This document shows, piece after piece, positions 1 to 12,221 of a stretch of 64,000 nucleotides of DNA. The translations under genes were made by a program, and so were the position numbers. Each line of letters starts with the position of its first letter. Position 1 is the first letter of the stretch. The stretch is from Larimichthys crocea (Eukaryota; Chordata; Actinopteri; Sciaenidae), in assembly GCF_000972845.2 (NCBI RefSeq), contig NC_040011.1:20862528-20926527 (forward strand), read 5' to 3'. Below the pieces are notes generated by a model. The model ran no database searches and was not told where the DNA came from. It saw only the letters and a program-made list of their open reading frames with translations.

Positions 1-715
1 ACAGGTGCACAGAGTAAACACACTGAGGTGTTAACGTTTAATAACAATGTGACTCTGCAGCATTTTAGCATCTTTCAGCTTTTTGTTTTGGTTTTACACT
101 CTGTAACTTTACTGTTTCGGCTCGTCAGCCGTCATCTGTTTCCTGATGCTGCAGGCAGCTGTTGTTAGCACGACATCTACACGACCTGCACACCGTCACA
201 CAGTTTGTCCCGCTGGTTGTGCTTACAGCCTGAGAATCAATAAATGCAGATTCAAGGCCACAAATTTGAAGTGATTCACCAGTTCCTCAACAATAAAACC
301 CAGATACATTCAAACAAACGTGGGGTATCATTTTATCTGATCACCGTCTCCTGTTGGCAGCTGCAGCTCCGACATTTCTGCTGCACAAAAGAAGAAATGA
401 ATCCACGCGTTTCTTTTGCAACGTCTCAGCCCAAATCTGGGCGTCCCTCACGATAATCTGAGACGCTCTGGCAGTGAAAACGTCTCTTTGAATCTGAAGT
501 TGGTTAATAGGCTCTCCAACTGTTTGGCTCCCGTAATTCGAGTGTTCACAGGGGACGGCGCCCGGCGCATGTGATCTGTCGCTTCACAGCGGCACTTACG
601 TGGAATTATTAGCTGACTGATGACGGATTTAAGAGTGAATCAAGAAATAGCATGTTCCATAAGAGAGCGCCATCAAAAGACCAAAGAGGTGTTTGCTCTC
701 TCCGTCTCACTTTCA

Positions 716-766
716 ACTCTCTCTCTCTCTCTGCCTCTTTGTCTCTCTCTCTCTCTCTCTCTCTCT
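716..766. repeat. (CT)n microsatellite
   Basis: An interrupted CT dinucleotide run. A second, purer CT run lies at 932-981. The open frames rich in Ser-Leu or Arg-Glu across both are translated microsatellite, not genes. Confidence 0.95.
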
Positions 767-930
767 TCAGGAACGGCGCTACAGTACGTTTCAGTCGCTC
801 TATGATTTATTCATTGTTGTGTTTTTTTTACCCCTTCTCCTTGAATGTTTGGTGGAGAGGACAGGAAACTTTGAACCAGAGTACAAAGCAATGTATATTT
901 GGGTCACACATTTTTCACATTTCTTCTGAG

Positions 931-931
<1 letters not shown>

Positions 932-981
<50 letters not shown>
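932..981. repeat. (CT)n microsatellite
   Basis: About 25 uninterrupted CT units directly visible in the sequence. Confidence 0.97.
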
Positions 982-985
<4 letters not shown>

Positions 986-1857
986 CTTCTGTAAACATAC
1001 ATGTCTCATTAATCAGTCCCACCAGAATTTCATGATTTTTTTTTGTGATCAAAATTTTCTCATTTTTTGCCCCCCTTTTTTGTTGTTTTCTTTACTTTTA
1101 AACCACATCAAAAAGTCTAAACAGGCTTAATAAGACAAAAACAAGGCAGACAGATTGAGAAACACTGTTTCCTTTTTATTTTCTGTAAGAATCTTAACAT
1201 TAGTGCTGGAGTGTAAAAACACATTTACCCCAGTACTGAATGAGGCAAGATAATTAACCAAAACAAACATCAAAATGGTTAGCAGTCACCCATATGCACA
1301 ATGCACAAGTGATTTTAATGATCAATGGTATAATATGTACGAGGCCCCATTTCTTAAAAACAGTGTGTGTGTGTGTGTGTGTGTCAAACAGGTGGTGTGG
1401 AAGACACATCTATGGCAGAGCTGTTTATTTGATCTATTATGGAAAAGACATATGTATTGTGGGGAAGGGGCGGCATGTTTGGTTATTTTGCAATAATTGT
1501 GCGACATAGCAGGAAATATGCAGCCTCGCGAAAATATGTGGCATATTGCTGATTACGTGGTAATCCACGCGATCGCAAAATCACGAAAAACTGGAGGGAC
1601 TGATTAATGCATGTTAATGCATGTCACTAACTGAACTTGTTCCCTGGAGTTTCTGTGCTCTGTCGTCCAGCAGGTTCTCGTGGACCGTGGCTGCTGCTGT
1701 GGTCCTGCATGACGTCCACTACATATATTATTACTGTCATTATTGCTACCATATGTCCAATACAGTTTATAATTAGTTGATGATTTGCTGCTGCTGTGCA
1801 TCTGTGTCTCTCTATCTCTATCACAGGTTCCACTGCTACTGTAATCATTTTATCATT

Positions 1858-1952
1858 CATTGTAATTCATTGTCATTTTGTCAGTCATTGTAATTCATTG
1901 TCATTTTATCATTCATTGTAATTCATTGTCATTTTATCAGTCATTGTAATTG
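1858..1952. repeat. 28-bp minisatellite, about 3.4 copies
   Basis: The unit begins CATTGTAATTCATTGTCATT and repeats at 28-bp spacing with single-base differences. It lies just upstream of an interspersed repeat. No coding role is seen. Confidence 0.9.
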
Positions 1953-1981
1953 TACAATATGTTTGTGTTGATTTGTTCTGT

Positions 1982-2231
1982 ACACGTGACATCTATTGCA
2001 CGTCTGTCCGTCCTGGGAGAGGGATCCCTCCTCTGTGGCTCTTCCTGAGGTTTCTTCCACCTTTTTTTCCTGTTAAAGGTTTTTTGTGGGCAAGTTTTTC
2101 CTCACTCGAACCGAGGGTCTAAGGACAGAGGGTGTCACTCCCTGTACAGATTGTAAAGCCCTCAGAGGCAAATGTACTTTGTGACTTTGGGCTATACAAA
2201 TAAAATTGATTTGATTCGATTTGATTTGATT
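1982..2231 (+). mobile_element. Teleost interspersed repeat with GATTT tail, copy 1
   Basis: This about 250-bp segment is nearly identical to 30028-30278, in the same orientation. Both end in an AT-rich stretch followed by a short GATTT/GATTC pentanucleotide tail, which is typical of the 3' end of a non-LTR retrotransposon or SINE. The shared core runs from a CACGTGACAT start through a conserved block ending near ATACAAATAAAAT. I recognise it as a very common fish genomic repeat but do not assign a family name. Confidence 0.8.
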
Positions 2232-3993
2232 TCGAGTCCAGCAGACTTCTACTTGATATAGATACAAAAAGTTTAAAAATGTTGCCCAGTGAATCCAATA
2301 TCCCCATTTTGAGACAAATGCTGCCACACTTCATTACACAGCCAATATCTGAGAATATGGATCTGGAAAAACATCAGGGAAGTAATACCTTAAATAAACT
2401 GTATTTCAAAGAGGTTAGCTTAAAAGTTATTTAAAAGATCAATTTGATAACAGGTAGTGAGATCAGGGATGCCGGTATCAGTAAAATATCGTCTTATTTC
2501 TTAGTTCCAGTTAAAATCCTGGCAGCTGAGTTTTGTTGTAGACCAGCTGGCGGTGCAGTAGGATGCAGCAATTTTTGGTGTGCATCGAAAATATCACAGG
2601 GAAGGTGGGGAGGTACAGCAACACAGGGAATTAAACATATGCTTAATAATAAAACGGTGAGAACTAAAACACAAAGAAACCAGGAGCAGAATACAAAACG
2701 AAGGACACAGACTAACTGAAAAGTGGCTAGAAAACCAGGCAAAATAATCCACAGGAATCAGAAATCAAGAGAACACAGAGGAACCAAGGAACCATAAACA
2801 CACAAGAACACAAGAAACCAAAAACCCAAGAAACAACATGAAACCATAAACGGACAGACAGGGAAACAAAGGAAACACAGGAAGTAAATAGACAGGACTA
2901 ATCAGACACAGGTAAAACAAATCATTCGCTCTCATTTGTACTGTGTATAGTTAAAATGACAATAAAAGCCCTTGAATCTTGATCCCTGAATCATCTGTAA
3001 ACATGATGGATGTTTTTGCAGATGTGACAAACTGACTGATCTTTGAAATGCAGGAAATGCAGAAAACACCTAATCTATGATTACTATCTCTGTCTTATCG
3101 CTGTAATGTTTGAAGGAAATTCTCAAAGCATGAGTCTTGAGGCACGCCACAGTGCATACCCATCATGATATATAGAGTCATCAGTGCCTACACTGAGAAC
3201 ACCAGTCTTTTAGATAGGACCTAAACCAATGAGGGGCAATGCCACTAGACCTGGGTTTAAGACACTATTAGGATTTCATGATCAGTGGTAACAAAGACTC
3301 TCTGAAGATAACAAGAATGGAGTAAAGACTTTCATTGCCTGAAGACGATAATAACAATATTGCTGTTTAGTCCATATTTCTATTAACAGTAATATTCCTC
3401 ATTTTATACACTGACTATCTTGACCTGTCAGTGGGTGAATTATATTAGGCAGCACGTGAAGATTTTGTCAGTAAAGTTGATGTGTTAGAAGCATCAGGAG
3501 AGTCAGGATTTGAGCAACTTTGACAAGAACCAAATTGTGATGGCTGGATGACTGGGTCAGAACATGTCCAAAACTGCAGCTCTTGTGGTTTGCAGTACCT
3601 TTCAAAAGTGGTCCAAGAAGGAAAAGTGCTGAACTGCCAAAAGGGTAACAGGCTTATTGATTCACATGAATCAAATGGATGAAGGAGTGAAGGCTGGCCT
3701 GTGTGGTCTGATCTAACAGATGAGTTACTGTAGCTCAAATCGCACAATCAGTGGCCATGTGAGCATCTATCACATTTTAGATATCATTCTCTCTTACACA
3801 CTTCACAGCGGTGCTTCCAAGAACCCAGCCATGTTAGCAAGAGACCGGAGCTATGAAACCTAACCTAACCCTAACCCAAATAAGTTATGGCTGACTGGCT
3901 TTAAATAACATTTTGAACACATTTTCTCAAAGTACCACTGTTACCACAAGTTAGTTACACTCAGTGATGACCATAAGTTGGTGTCTTAACCAA

Positions 3994-4450
3994 TGACAGT
4001 ATAAAGAATGGATAGAATCTGAGTGACGTCATCCATAGGTTTCCCAAGGGCTGTTTTGAAGCTGAAAATATGACATTATAACATTGGCTGTTGCCATGTT
4101 GGATGTACTGCTTCTTCCGTCTCTTGGTTAATCTAAATATCGGCAAATATGTGAATCATTGGCGGACCTGAAGTTGTCTGAATGACGCCTGGGTGCTTGA
4201 ATAAACCATGGCGATGCTGTTAATTATGCATAAACATAAGCCTTTATATCATCTGAATGGGTGAAATATTCACTCCCCTCACAGTTAGCATAGCTATAGA
4301 GACCAAAGTCAATGTCTGAACCATGCTGTGAAGTTGAACATTTTAATATGGGCACTTATGTAGACGTACTCACTTCTGCAGACTTACTCACTTCTGCAGC
4401 CTATCTCAAGTGTCTGCTTGAGGTTTTTAGCACCATTCATTCCAAGTGTT
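3994..4450 (+). mobile_element. MITE-like interspersed repeat, copy A
   Basis: The left end (ACAGTATAAAGAATGGA) is shared with the copy at 30390. The right part (a block reading roughly GAAGTTGAACATTTTAATATGGG and on) is shared in diverged form with copies at 25260, 53000 and 54925. The copy at 53000 ends in the reverse complement of the left end (CCGTCCATTCTTTGTACC), which suggests terminal inverted repeats and therefore a non-autonomous DNA transposon. No transposase frame is seen. Confidence 0.6.
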
Positions 4451-4924
4451 ACCTTCCAAACCTTCTCTCGCTCCGAACCGTACTGTAGTTGGGAGCTGGT
4501 TTGATATTTTGGCTTGTTGCTGGTAACTGGCGTCTTAGAGTCCAGGCAAAAGTGTGGGAGGAAAGGAGGACGAATTAGGGGATTTCGTGCAAAACCGCAC
4601 ATTTAATTCCTCTCTTTATCAAAAGCGGAACACAACACCCGGGCTGATTGAAATCCTGACTGGACACTGCTGCGGGCTAAACTCTCGGGCATTCACGTGA
4701 GCTAACTCTTCTGTGTACATCTACCACCGTGGATGTGTACCCCTCCCTCCGTGTTTACCTTTTTGCACCTGTACGTCACACACACACGCCAGGCCACCGT
4801 CTTAAAAGGACAGGGCTGGCTGGTAACACAAGCATGGTCGCTGTGTTCCTCCTGCATGCTGTTTGTTCTCAAACGTGTGGCTGTGACGTTGCTACAGTAA
4901 AAGAAGTGCTGGCACAAACACATG

Positions 4925-5185
4925 ACAGCAGGACTGGATGTTGCTTTTTTTCTTATACAGTAAACGAAAACAAGGAGGACCTTTTTGTTTATTTTTTATT
5001 TCTTGCGTGACATTTTCGTCTCGTTTTTATTCGTCAACAAAAACGCACAGTGGCACATTTTTCCTCAGTGTTTTTAGAACATTGACTCGTCTCGTCATCG
5101 TCTCATCTTAGACAAGGGAAAAAGGCTCATTGACGAACATATTTCGTCTCGTCTCGTCTAACGAAATTAACACTGGTGTTAACTC
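4925..5185. repeat. Interspersed repeat with CGTCTCGTC motifs
   Basis: The segment is rich in TCGTCTCGTC words and ends close to AACGAAATTAACACTGG, a composition and ending that look like a fish transposon relic. No coding frame is seen. Confidence 0.4.
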
Positions 5186-6331
5186 ATGCCAGAGCTTCTT
5201 TATTTCTGAGCTGAGCCCCTCCCTAGTGGATCCACAGCAGCGTCAGAGCTCCTGGCGTGAAGGGTATTATATGTAAAAAGTACTAGAATAGACTGTAAGA
5301 AGTGTTGAAATAGTTCACATATTAACAAAAATAAAATATTTAAATGAATTAAAAAAACATTAAACATAGGCATTTTCCAACCTACTACATACACCCTTTC
5401 ATCTAGGACTTACAGGTCTAGTGGAGTCCAGGGTTAGGGGTCAGGGTTGTTGTAACATTTGTCCAGGGACTAAAGATAAAAAATAGTCTCTTGGCTTAAT
5501 CTTTACAGAAAAGATTTATTAATTTACACTATCCTTGTTAAATCAGCCAACAAATCAAATACTATATATAAATAAAACCCTAGTTAAAAATGAGAGATTT
5601 GACTTAAATTATTAAAAGTTCAGTATATTGCTTAAGCACACCTTTCATTAGTGGATAACCTGCTCTTATATAGCTATATAGCTGTTAGAATCTGTTTGTT
5701 TCCATATCACAGACAATGTTATATGAGGACAGAATATTGGCGATCACAAAGCCCTTCTTGGTGTGTACCAGTCATGAGGATTTGCCACTGTTCTATCTTC
5801 CATCAACACAAGTCAGCTTTTGAAGGATGGAATCCTACATGAAAGAAGCTGCAGAACTTTTTGGTCAAAGATTTGTCGCTACGCTGTGACCTCCCACACT
5901 GGAACTCCCCCAGGATTACCGAAGCATCATAAAGGGGAATCCTCAGATTCCATATCATCTGTGTGATTTACTGCAAGTTCAACAGAGAGGTTGCTGTGGT
6001 TGCTCCACTCATAGAAAGATGAGTATTTAGATAAGCTGCATTCCTCACGCTCATGTAAACTTCAGTAGTTTCAGATAACATTAAGGAAAAACGTGAGTCA
6101 ATCTATGGAACATACTGTGGTTCACAGATACGCTGCTAAAATGGAAGCTCTATTACACTTTTAATAATACAGACACAGAAAATGGCCAATAAAAACAACT
6201 TATATCTTCACTTCAATCACTCTTTGTGAGAAAGACTTGTTCTCATAAAGAGAAGAATTGACTGAACTGTGGAAGTTCAGAGGAACACTGTGAATTTTCG
6301 CTTTTATGAAAAGACAGTGTGGCGGAAAACG

Positions 6332-6434
6332 GTTGCTGCTGCATTCAGGTTTATTTGTCATGGCAGAGAGATAAGACAAGCAGCGCTATCTTGGAAGGAC
6401 CGCCATGACAAATAAACCTGAATGCAACAGCAAC
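6332..6434. repeat. 33-bp near-perfect inverted repeat (hairpin)
   Basis: Arm 1 is 6332-6364 and arm 2 is 6402-6434. They are reverse complements with one mismatch, separated by a 37-nt loop. The folded length of about 103 nt is in the size range of a microRNA precursor, but an inverted-repeat transposon relic is equally possible. There is no coding frame and no other copy in the window. Confidence 0.85.
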
Positions 6435-8893
6435 TGTTTCTCTCTCCCTATCTCAGCCATCATTTTGTTGCTGGCCACATAAATCCCTTTGTGTGTTGAA
6501 ATTAGTCAGCTTTACAGAGTTGAAAAAAAGTTTTTTTTGTTTCAATTTTCAGGTTGGGTTTTTTTTTTGAGTGAGTTCCAAACACTTTCAACATATACAA
6601 CAAAAAAGTTCATTTATGTCAGTATGTATGTAAAAATATTAAATCAGCCATTTATTTATCATGCATCCAGCTTGTACAAACTTTCCCAAAAGCAGTGAGG
6701 AATTTACAGCCATAACACTTTAATTTAACATGAAATACATTTATAAGTATGTCAAATCAAATCAATTCAATAGATGATCTGCCAGACCGACAATGTCCTA
6801 CTCGAAAAAACAAAAAAAAAATCATTGGATTTCATTGTTTTCAAACATTTGATTTTTATCATTTACACTTCTATAAAAAAAATGTTTCAGACAACATATA
6901 TTGTTGTTATTTTTACTGCTGCTAAAACTAAACTAAACTGATGGAAGTCAAATATTGACTTGTTAGGTAGAATGAATCTGGCATCAAACATCATCAGCAT
7001 CCAGTGATAGAGGTGAAATCACATTTATTAATGATGATCAAATGTAATGATGAACTGACAAACAAAGTGGGGTGTGAAGGACACCTTTGGTTTGGTGAAC
7101 AGTTCTGTCAGAAAGCACACTGCGGACCAATGAAAAGCATGAAATATGGTTTGTACAGCTGGCACAAGTTTACAAGAACAGCAGGAATATTTTATGGACT
7201 TGAGACAGATCAGGCTCTGGACTGACTATTTGTTTGCACTGTATTGGGAGTAATTATCATAGAGTTCTATGAAGGTTCATTAACTTAAAACAAAATTCTG
7301 CTTTATCTGAATATGTGATATGTGATTCATACCTTTTATCATTTATCAGAGAAAGTTAATATTTTCTACATGGATCTGATCTCGTCTTAAACACATCAGC
7401 AATTTAAAAAAAAACTAATACTCTTGAGTAATTTTTGAGAAAAATACTTTGTACCTTTAGTTAGTATTTAATATATTTTAGTAAAGTAAGTATAATATAG
7501 TATTTTTAACATTTTAGTAGTTTCACTTATAGTTGAGTATTATTTCACTTATATAACAGTACTTCTTTTTGGGTACAACTTACTAGGATATATACCGAAG
7601 GACAAGTGCTTACAGTCAGCACACTGCTGACTATAAACCTCTCTCAGGCTGAGAATCTCTTAACTCAGACTCAGTTTTTGATGACTTTAACTCCATGAAC
7701 CTCCATTCTCCAAATGCTTATTTATTCATCATAGCATGTAGCATGAGTATAGTGATATAGGTTGCTGACTAATAGCAATGACTCAACAGTTATCTGTTCA
7801 GGCCAGCGCCACTGGAAGCCAAATCGCAATGACAATGCAGTCATCATGATGAACTGCATCCTCATCAAACCCCATTAGACGGTTATCTGATGATGTGATT
7901 TGCTGTGTCTGTTGACTATTAAAATTAGCTGACCTGTCACAAACAGACTGTCCCTTTCTGACACTGTGTGCTTTCTAAGAGCTGGGTGGGTTAATGTCAA
8001 GGACCATCAGAAGACCAGCTGAGACAGAGTGAACAATGCAGGCTGCTAAAAACATATGTGGCAAAGCCCTGAGAGCCATAAAAAGATATAATTTGGAAAA
8101 GGGACATGTGATCCTCTGAAACAGGTCTCTGTTGGCTAAACATATGATATAACAACTTTGATTAACTTTACCAACCATCATCTGATTTTTGCAGATCTGC
8201 CCTGCTTCAGATGGGAGCCAACTGATGTTGTCCACAGCGATTTCAATAGATGAGTCCAATGGCTCAGTCGCTTGCCTAAGAGTCCTTCAGTGCTAGTTGG
8301 TGAGGCAGAGTAGATAGTAACCCTTCACTTTTTCCCCACCCACATTTTCCTAGCCCTCCTAGGATGAGCAGAACAGATATACCAGATGGGTTTGGCTCTG
8401 TTCAGAGCTCTCAACAGCAGAGGAGGTGAAATCCGTTCTACCCAACTCAATCCATGAGCCGAAAGCAGGCAGAGAGAAGTCTGTCTTCGACAGCTCACTG
8501 ATGATGGTCACTTGGATGGGAGCATCTCTGCTGGCCTTGGGCCTCAGGACTCTGAAATGATTTGCAGAAATCTTTTATCCACAAAATCTTCAATAACTGC
8601 GATCCAGTCTTCAAGAAGGTTCCTGCTGTTTATTTCTTTTGCTTGACTTACTTTTAACAATTATCAAGTTACAAGACTTAAAAGGATTTTCACCAAGACT
8701 GTGATCGGCATACTAAAAATTGTGCCTCTTCTGGATTAACCAACCCACAGAAAGTGAAGTGAAAGGAGACGCTAACTTTGAGCTCAAATAAACTTTACCT
8801 TATTTTTTTATGGACTGACAAACCCAAGCCACCTGAGAGAATTGTAAAAAGGAGCAAATTTTATAAGGATATTCAATCAAGAAGGCTTTGATC

Positions 8894-9274
8894 ATGGGTC
8901 TTTGCACAAGCAAGTCCACCGTCACCCTGGATCCCAGCGCTCACACCCTGAGTGCAGACCGAGCCAGCCGCGTGGCGGGGGAGGGAGTCAGCCCTGAAGG
9001 GACCCCCATTTTAGATGAGGGGATCCTAAAGGTTCAGCCTGTCAAAAGCAAAGCTGACGGCGGAGGAGGAGGAGGCGGGCCAAAGAGTGGTGCGGCAGTC
9101 AGCCAAACCGCCAAGGGCTACCTGGAGCTGGGGGGAAAGGGAGGAGTGGAGGGGGAGGCACAGACATCGCGGGAGGCTGAGGAGGAAGATGAAGATGAGG
9201 AGGGTGATGAGGTAGAGGAGCTGATCAACTTCTCAGACAGTGAGGGCAGTCTGAGGAGTGAGTTCCTGGAGTAG
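8894..9274 (+). CDS. Small acidic, probably N-myristoylated protein (unrecognised)
   Basis: A single open frame of 126 residues. I chose the ATG at 8894 because it gives MGLCTSK, a good N-myristoylation context (Gly2, Ser6) with Cys4 available for palmitoylation. That predicts attachment to the inner face of a membrane. Residues about 56-62 form a poly-Gly run, and residues about 96-110 are almost all Glu/Asp. The C-terminus (FSDSEGSLRSEFLE) contains SDSE-type sites that suit casein kinase 2. GC content and composition differ sharply from the AT-rich flanks, and an AATAAA signal follows 90 nt after the stop, so I think it is a real gene. I do not recognise the family; BAALC-, OCC1- and cystin-like proteins were considered and do not match by eye. 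Upstream non-coding exons may exist. It lies in the same orientation as the cytokine and fchsd1. Confidence 0.65.
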   Translation: MGLCTSKSTVTLDPSAHTLSADRASRVAGEGVSPEGTPILDEGILKVQPVKSKADGGGGGGGPKSGAAVSQTAKGYLELGGKGGVEGEAQTSREAEEEDEDEEGDEVEELINFSDSEGSLRSEFLE

Positions 9275-9363
9275 AGAGGAAGAGGGTGAAGAGAATGGAA
9301 GGGGAATTATAAAAGATGACAAAGACAAATGTGTGTTTTTTATGGAATTGATCAATAATATTA

Positions 9364-9369
9364 AATAAA
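9364..9369 (+). terminator. Polyadenylation signal AATAAA
   Basis: A canonical hexamer 90 nt past the stop of the acidic myristoylated-protein gene, followed within about 30 nt by a T/GT-rich stretch. This gives a short 3' UTR and supports that gene as expressed. Confidence 0.6.
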
Positions 9370-9701
9370 TCTCATTTGGAACTTATTTTGTTTCATTTTA
9401 TGATTCATGATTTGTTATATAATCACTGCTAAACTACGTTTTATTACTTTTATACTAATATCTTTTTTAAGCTGTGCTCTGTAACTAAAGTAGATTAAAT
9501 GAGCATCTATGATTTATCTGTTACACATCCACCCATCAATAAATTTTATTGCACATGTAACCTACATCATATCTGTAGTCAAACAGGACAATTGACATCA
9601 TCTCTGTGTCTCCAGAGCTGTAGAGGTCTGGGATATGTTTAGCTTAGCGAAGCAAAAAGACTTACCCTGTATCACCCTGTATCTTGCATTAAATGTGAAA
9701 A

Positions 9702-9732
<31 letters not shown>

Positions 9733-11748
9733 TACGTGTCATCTGCATGTTGCAAGAGTTATGATCCATGTTGGGAATTTTGTTTACTAAAATTACTTCA
9801 CTTATGTTATTACTCAACAGCTTTAGAGATTAATTTAATCAAAGGTACATTCCAACAACGACAAAGCCTCTGCACTCACACACCCAAACCTGTCTCCTGG
9901 AATATAGGTTTATATACTACTCTTTGCCTAATATATTATGTTTACATAATTTCCAGTTAACCAAGCATTGTGTTGTCCCAGTGGTGAAATCAGTAGTCCA
10001 GTGGGGCCACAGTGGTAGCATTAAAAAATGTAATAACTCTAACAGGGTTGATACATCTGTATTTCTTCTGTATCAAATACGTGTAGAAGTTAAAATACCA
10101 TTCGGAGGATTTAGGTAGCTTGGCTCTGGTGCTCTCTCCCAGACCAGTCTGTTCCCTACAAACATGAAATTGTATCCATTCCCAGTAAGACAGCAAATGT
10201 TGATGTAACAGAGCATCAATCAGTAATGCATTAAGATCGAGTTATACTTTATGTGCCTGCATAGCGGTGAAATAAATGTTGTTCTCTGTGTGTCAGCGAG
10301 GGTCAGACAACTTATAGATGTCCCCAAAATGTACAACATGTATGAATGAGGAATGTGACTGTGGAACAGCACTCATTTCAGACGTGTCTGTTCACCACAT
10401 GGACTGTACTTTTATATCGCCTTTCTAGTCTTTGGACCACTCAAAGAGCTGCTAGACTGCATATCTCATTCACCCATTCTCACACATTCATACACTGATG
10501 GCATTGGCTGCCATGCAAGGTGCCAACTGATCATCAGTTTGAGGAGCTAACCATTCATACACATTCACACACCAAGAGCATTTTGGGGTTCAGTATCTTG
10601 CCCAAGGACACTTTGACATGCAGACTGGAGGAACAGGAGACGACCCGCTGTACCTCGGCCACAGGCCATTTATACTTGAGTGTAACTTAACTTCATGATA
10701 AATCAGATGTTAGTATTAAAGCTACATACTGTATATTACCTGTCTAATTTTTATACTATATTGTACTATGTCATATTGATGCATTTTTGCAAATCAGGAG
10801 CCTTTGATCTCACATCACATCACAATTCTTGCTTCTGTTTAGTGAGGCAGTTATATCTATACAACATATTGTTTGTAAAGTTAGAAATGCTAAGTGTCAC
10901 TGCACATTTGTAAAATGTATATTTAACATAATGTTGCATTAACAGTAATCAGAGTCAGGGACAGAAGTTAGGGTTAGCGTCTATAGCTGCACCATTAAAA
11001 AAAGAAAAACATGAAATGGGCACTTTGTCAGACTTGAATGTGTTTGGGTTGTGTTCAGTGTGGTTCCCTACATCTTCCAAAGTCAAAATGTGTAGACCGC
11101 TGCTGACCCAGTTTCCCTAGAATTTCATAGTGACTCAGTTTCATCACCAACTGAGACTCTGCTGCAGTGGACACACCGAGCTGAAACTGACTTTTATCTT
11201 ATCATCTGACTCTGGGCAAGAAGTCTTAACACATGTTATTACTCATTCACATTCCCTGGTATTTATTCAGAAAGAACATTTTCATGTTTGCTGGAAAAGG
11301 AGGTTAACCTCGGTAAAAATGTGATTTCTGTTGCTAAGGCCTCGGTTCATGATGAATAATTATGACGAACCCCTTAACTTTATTTTAGCAGCACTATCAG
11401 ATCAAACATGACCTTGACCAACACTTTGGTCCATGACAAGGTGTCTTAAAAAATTAATTTGCATCAGATTTGCCCAGATGTTTACACTCTACACATGCAA
11501 GAAATGTCAAAGTCTGATTCATTATGCTGTAACATTTACTGAGCATATTCAGGGAAACCTTTTTTGATTTTTAAGACTCCATGGTTTTCACCTCCACCAC
11601 CCTCCTTCCTTCATTGGCATAAATTTGAAAATTCATTACAATTCCAGGCCGGAATCATAGATAATCCATAAATTTACTATCAGGCTTTATGGGGTGAATG
11701 CATCATAAATAGCCTCACATGCATGTGAAGATCCCTCCGTTCATCCTC
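9370..11748. other. Intergenic, repeats only
   Basis: No coding exon is recognised. The stretch holds an (AT)n run at about 9713-9733, a fish-type interspersed repeat at 10400-10680, and otherwise AT-rich unique sequence. Confidence 0.6.
10400..10680. mobile_element. Teleost interspersed repeat
   Basis: The segment from CTTTCTAGTCTTTGGACCAC to the CAGACTGGAGG block resembles a repeat seen very often in fish genomes. A diverged partial copy in the opposite orientation lies at about 47085-47200 (shared words such as CAGTATCTTGCCCAAGGACA versus its reverse complement). No protein is encoded. Confidence 0.6.
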
Positions 11749-11761
11749 TTCCACTTATTCG

Positions 11762-11964
11762 TGGTCGGGTTACGGTGGCAGCAGGTTTAGCAGGGCACTC
11801 CAGACATCCTTCTCCCCAGCAACACATTCTAGCTCCTTCTGGGGGATCCTAAGGCGTTCCCAGGTTAGATGGGCTATATAGTCCTTCCAGCAAGTTCTGG
11901 GTCTGTCTTGGGGTCTCCTCCCAGTGGGACGTACCAGGAACACCCCCAACTTCTTTTCCAACAT
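11762..11964 (-). mobile_element. LINE reverse-transcriptase C-terminal fragment
   Basis: The minus strand encodes a frame with VRPTGRRPQDRPRTCWKDYI followed by LTWERLRIPQKELECVAGE. This is the characteristic C-terminal end of a fish non-LTR retrotransposon polyprotein (GRRPRGRPRTRW...WERLGIPQEELE type). Only the last about 65 residues remain, so it is a 5'-truncated dead copy. I do not assign the clade with certainty. Confidence 0.75.
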
Positions 11965-12039
11965 ATTGCCATAAGTATAAGTACTTCATACAACCCTAAC
12001 TTCGAAAAAACGCAAACCATCCCTTTATCACATTGGTGG

Positions 12040-12221
12040 CAGTAGCTCAGTCTGTTAGTTTGAGACTTGGTGGCCATTTCAAGTCTAGCATGGACCACAT
12101 AGGGTATGGTTTGTGAACTGGTGGCTAGAGAGGTGTCAGTTCACCTCCTGGGGGCACACCTGGGTACTAAACCCTTTACTGCTCCAAGGAAATTGCCAAG
12201 ATCTTGCCAAAACAACAGCCA
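12040..12221 (+). mobile_element. tRNA-derived SINE, abutting the duplicated cytokine exon
   Basis: The start (GGCAGTAGCTCAGTCTGTTA) resembles a tRNA A box, and TTTCAAGTCTAGCATGGACC resembles a degenerate B box, followed by a body common in fish SINEs. The last about 145 bp (from 12073) recur at 13078-13225, so a full and a truncated copy bracket the duplicated cytokine segment. Confidence 0.65.

Larger units (their letters stand above)
1..8893. other. Repeat-rich intergenic stretch, no gene recognised
   Basis: I find no convincing coding exon here. Open frames are short, lack recognisable domains, and mostly run through microsatellites or repeats. An AATAAA hexamer at 239-244 could end a transcript entering from the left, but nothing else supports that. 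The individual repeats I can support are listed separately. Confidence 0.6.

Noticed and set aside
652..1035. Open frame rich in Ser-Leu on the plus strand
   Set aside because: It is a translation of CT microsatellites with no domain or splice context.
3855..3882. Telomere-like CCTAAC repeats
   Set aside because: Only three or four imperfect units are present, too few to indicate an interstitial telomere.
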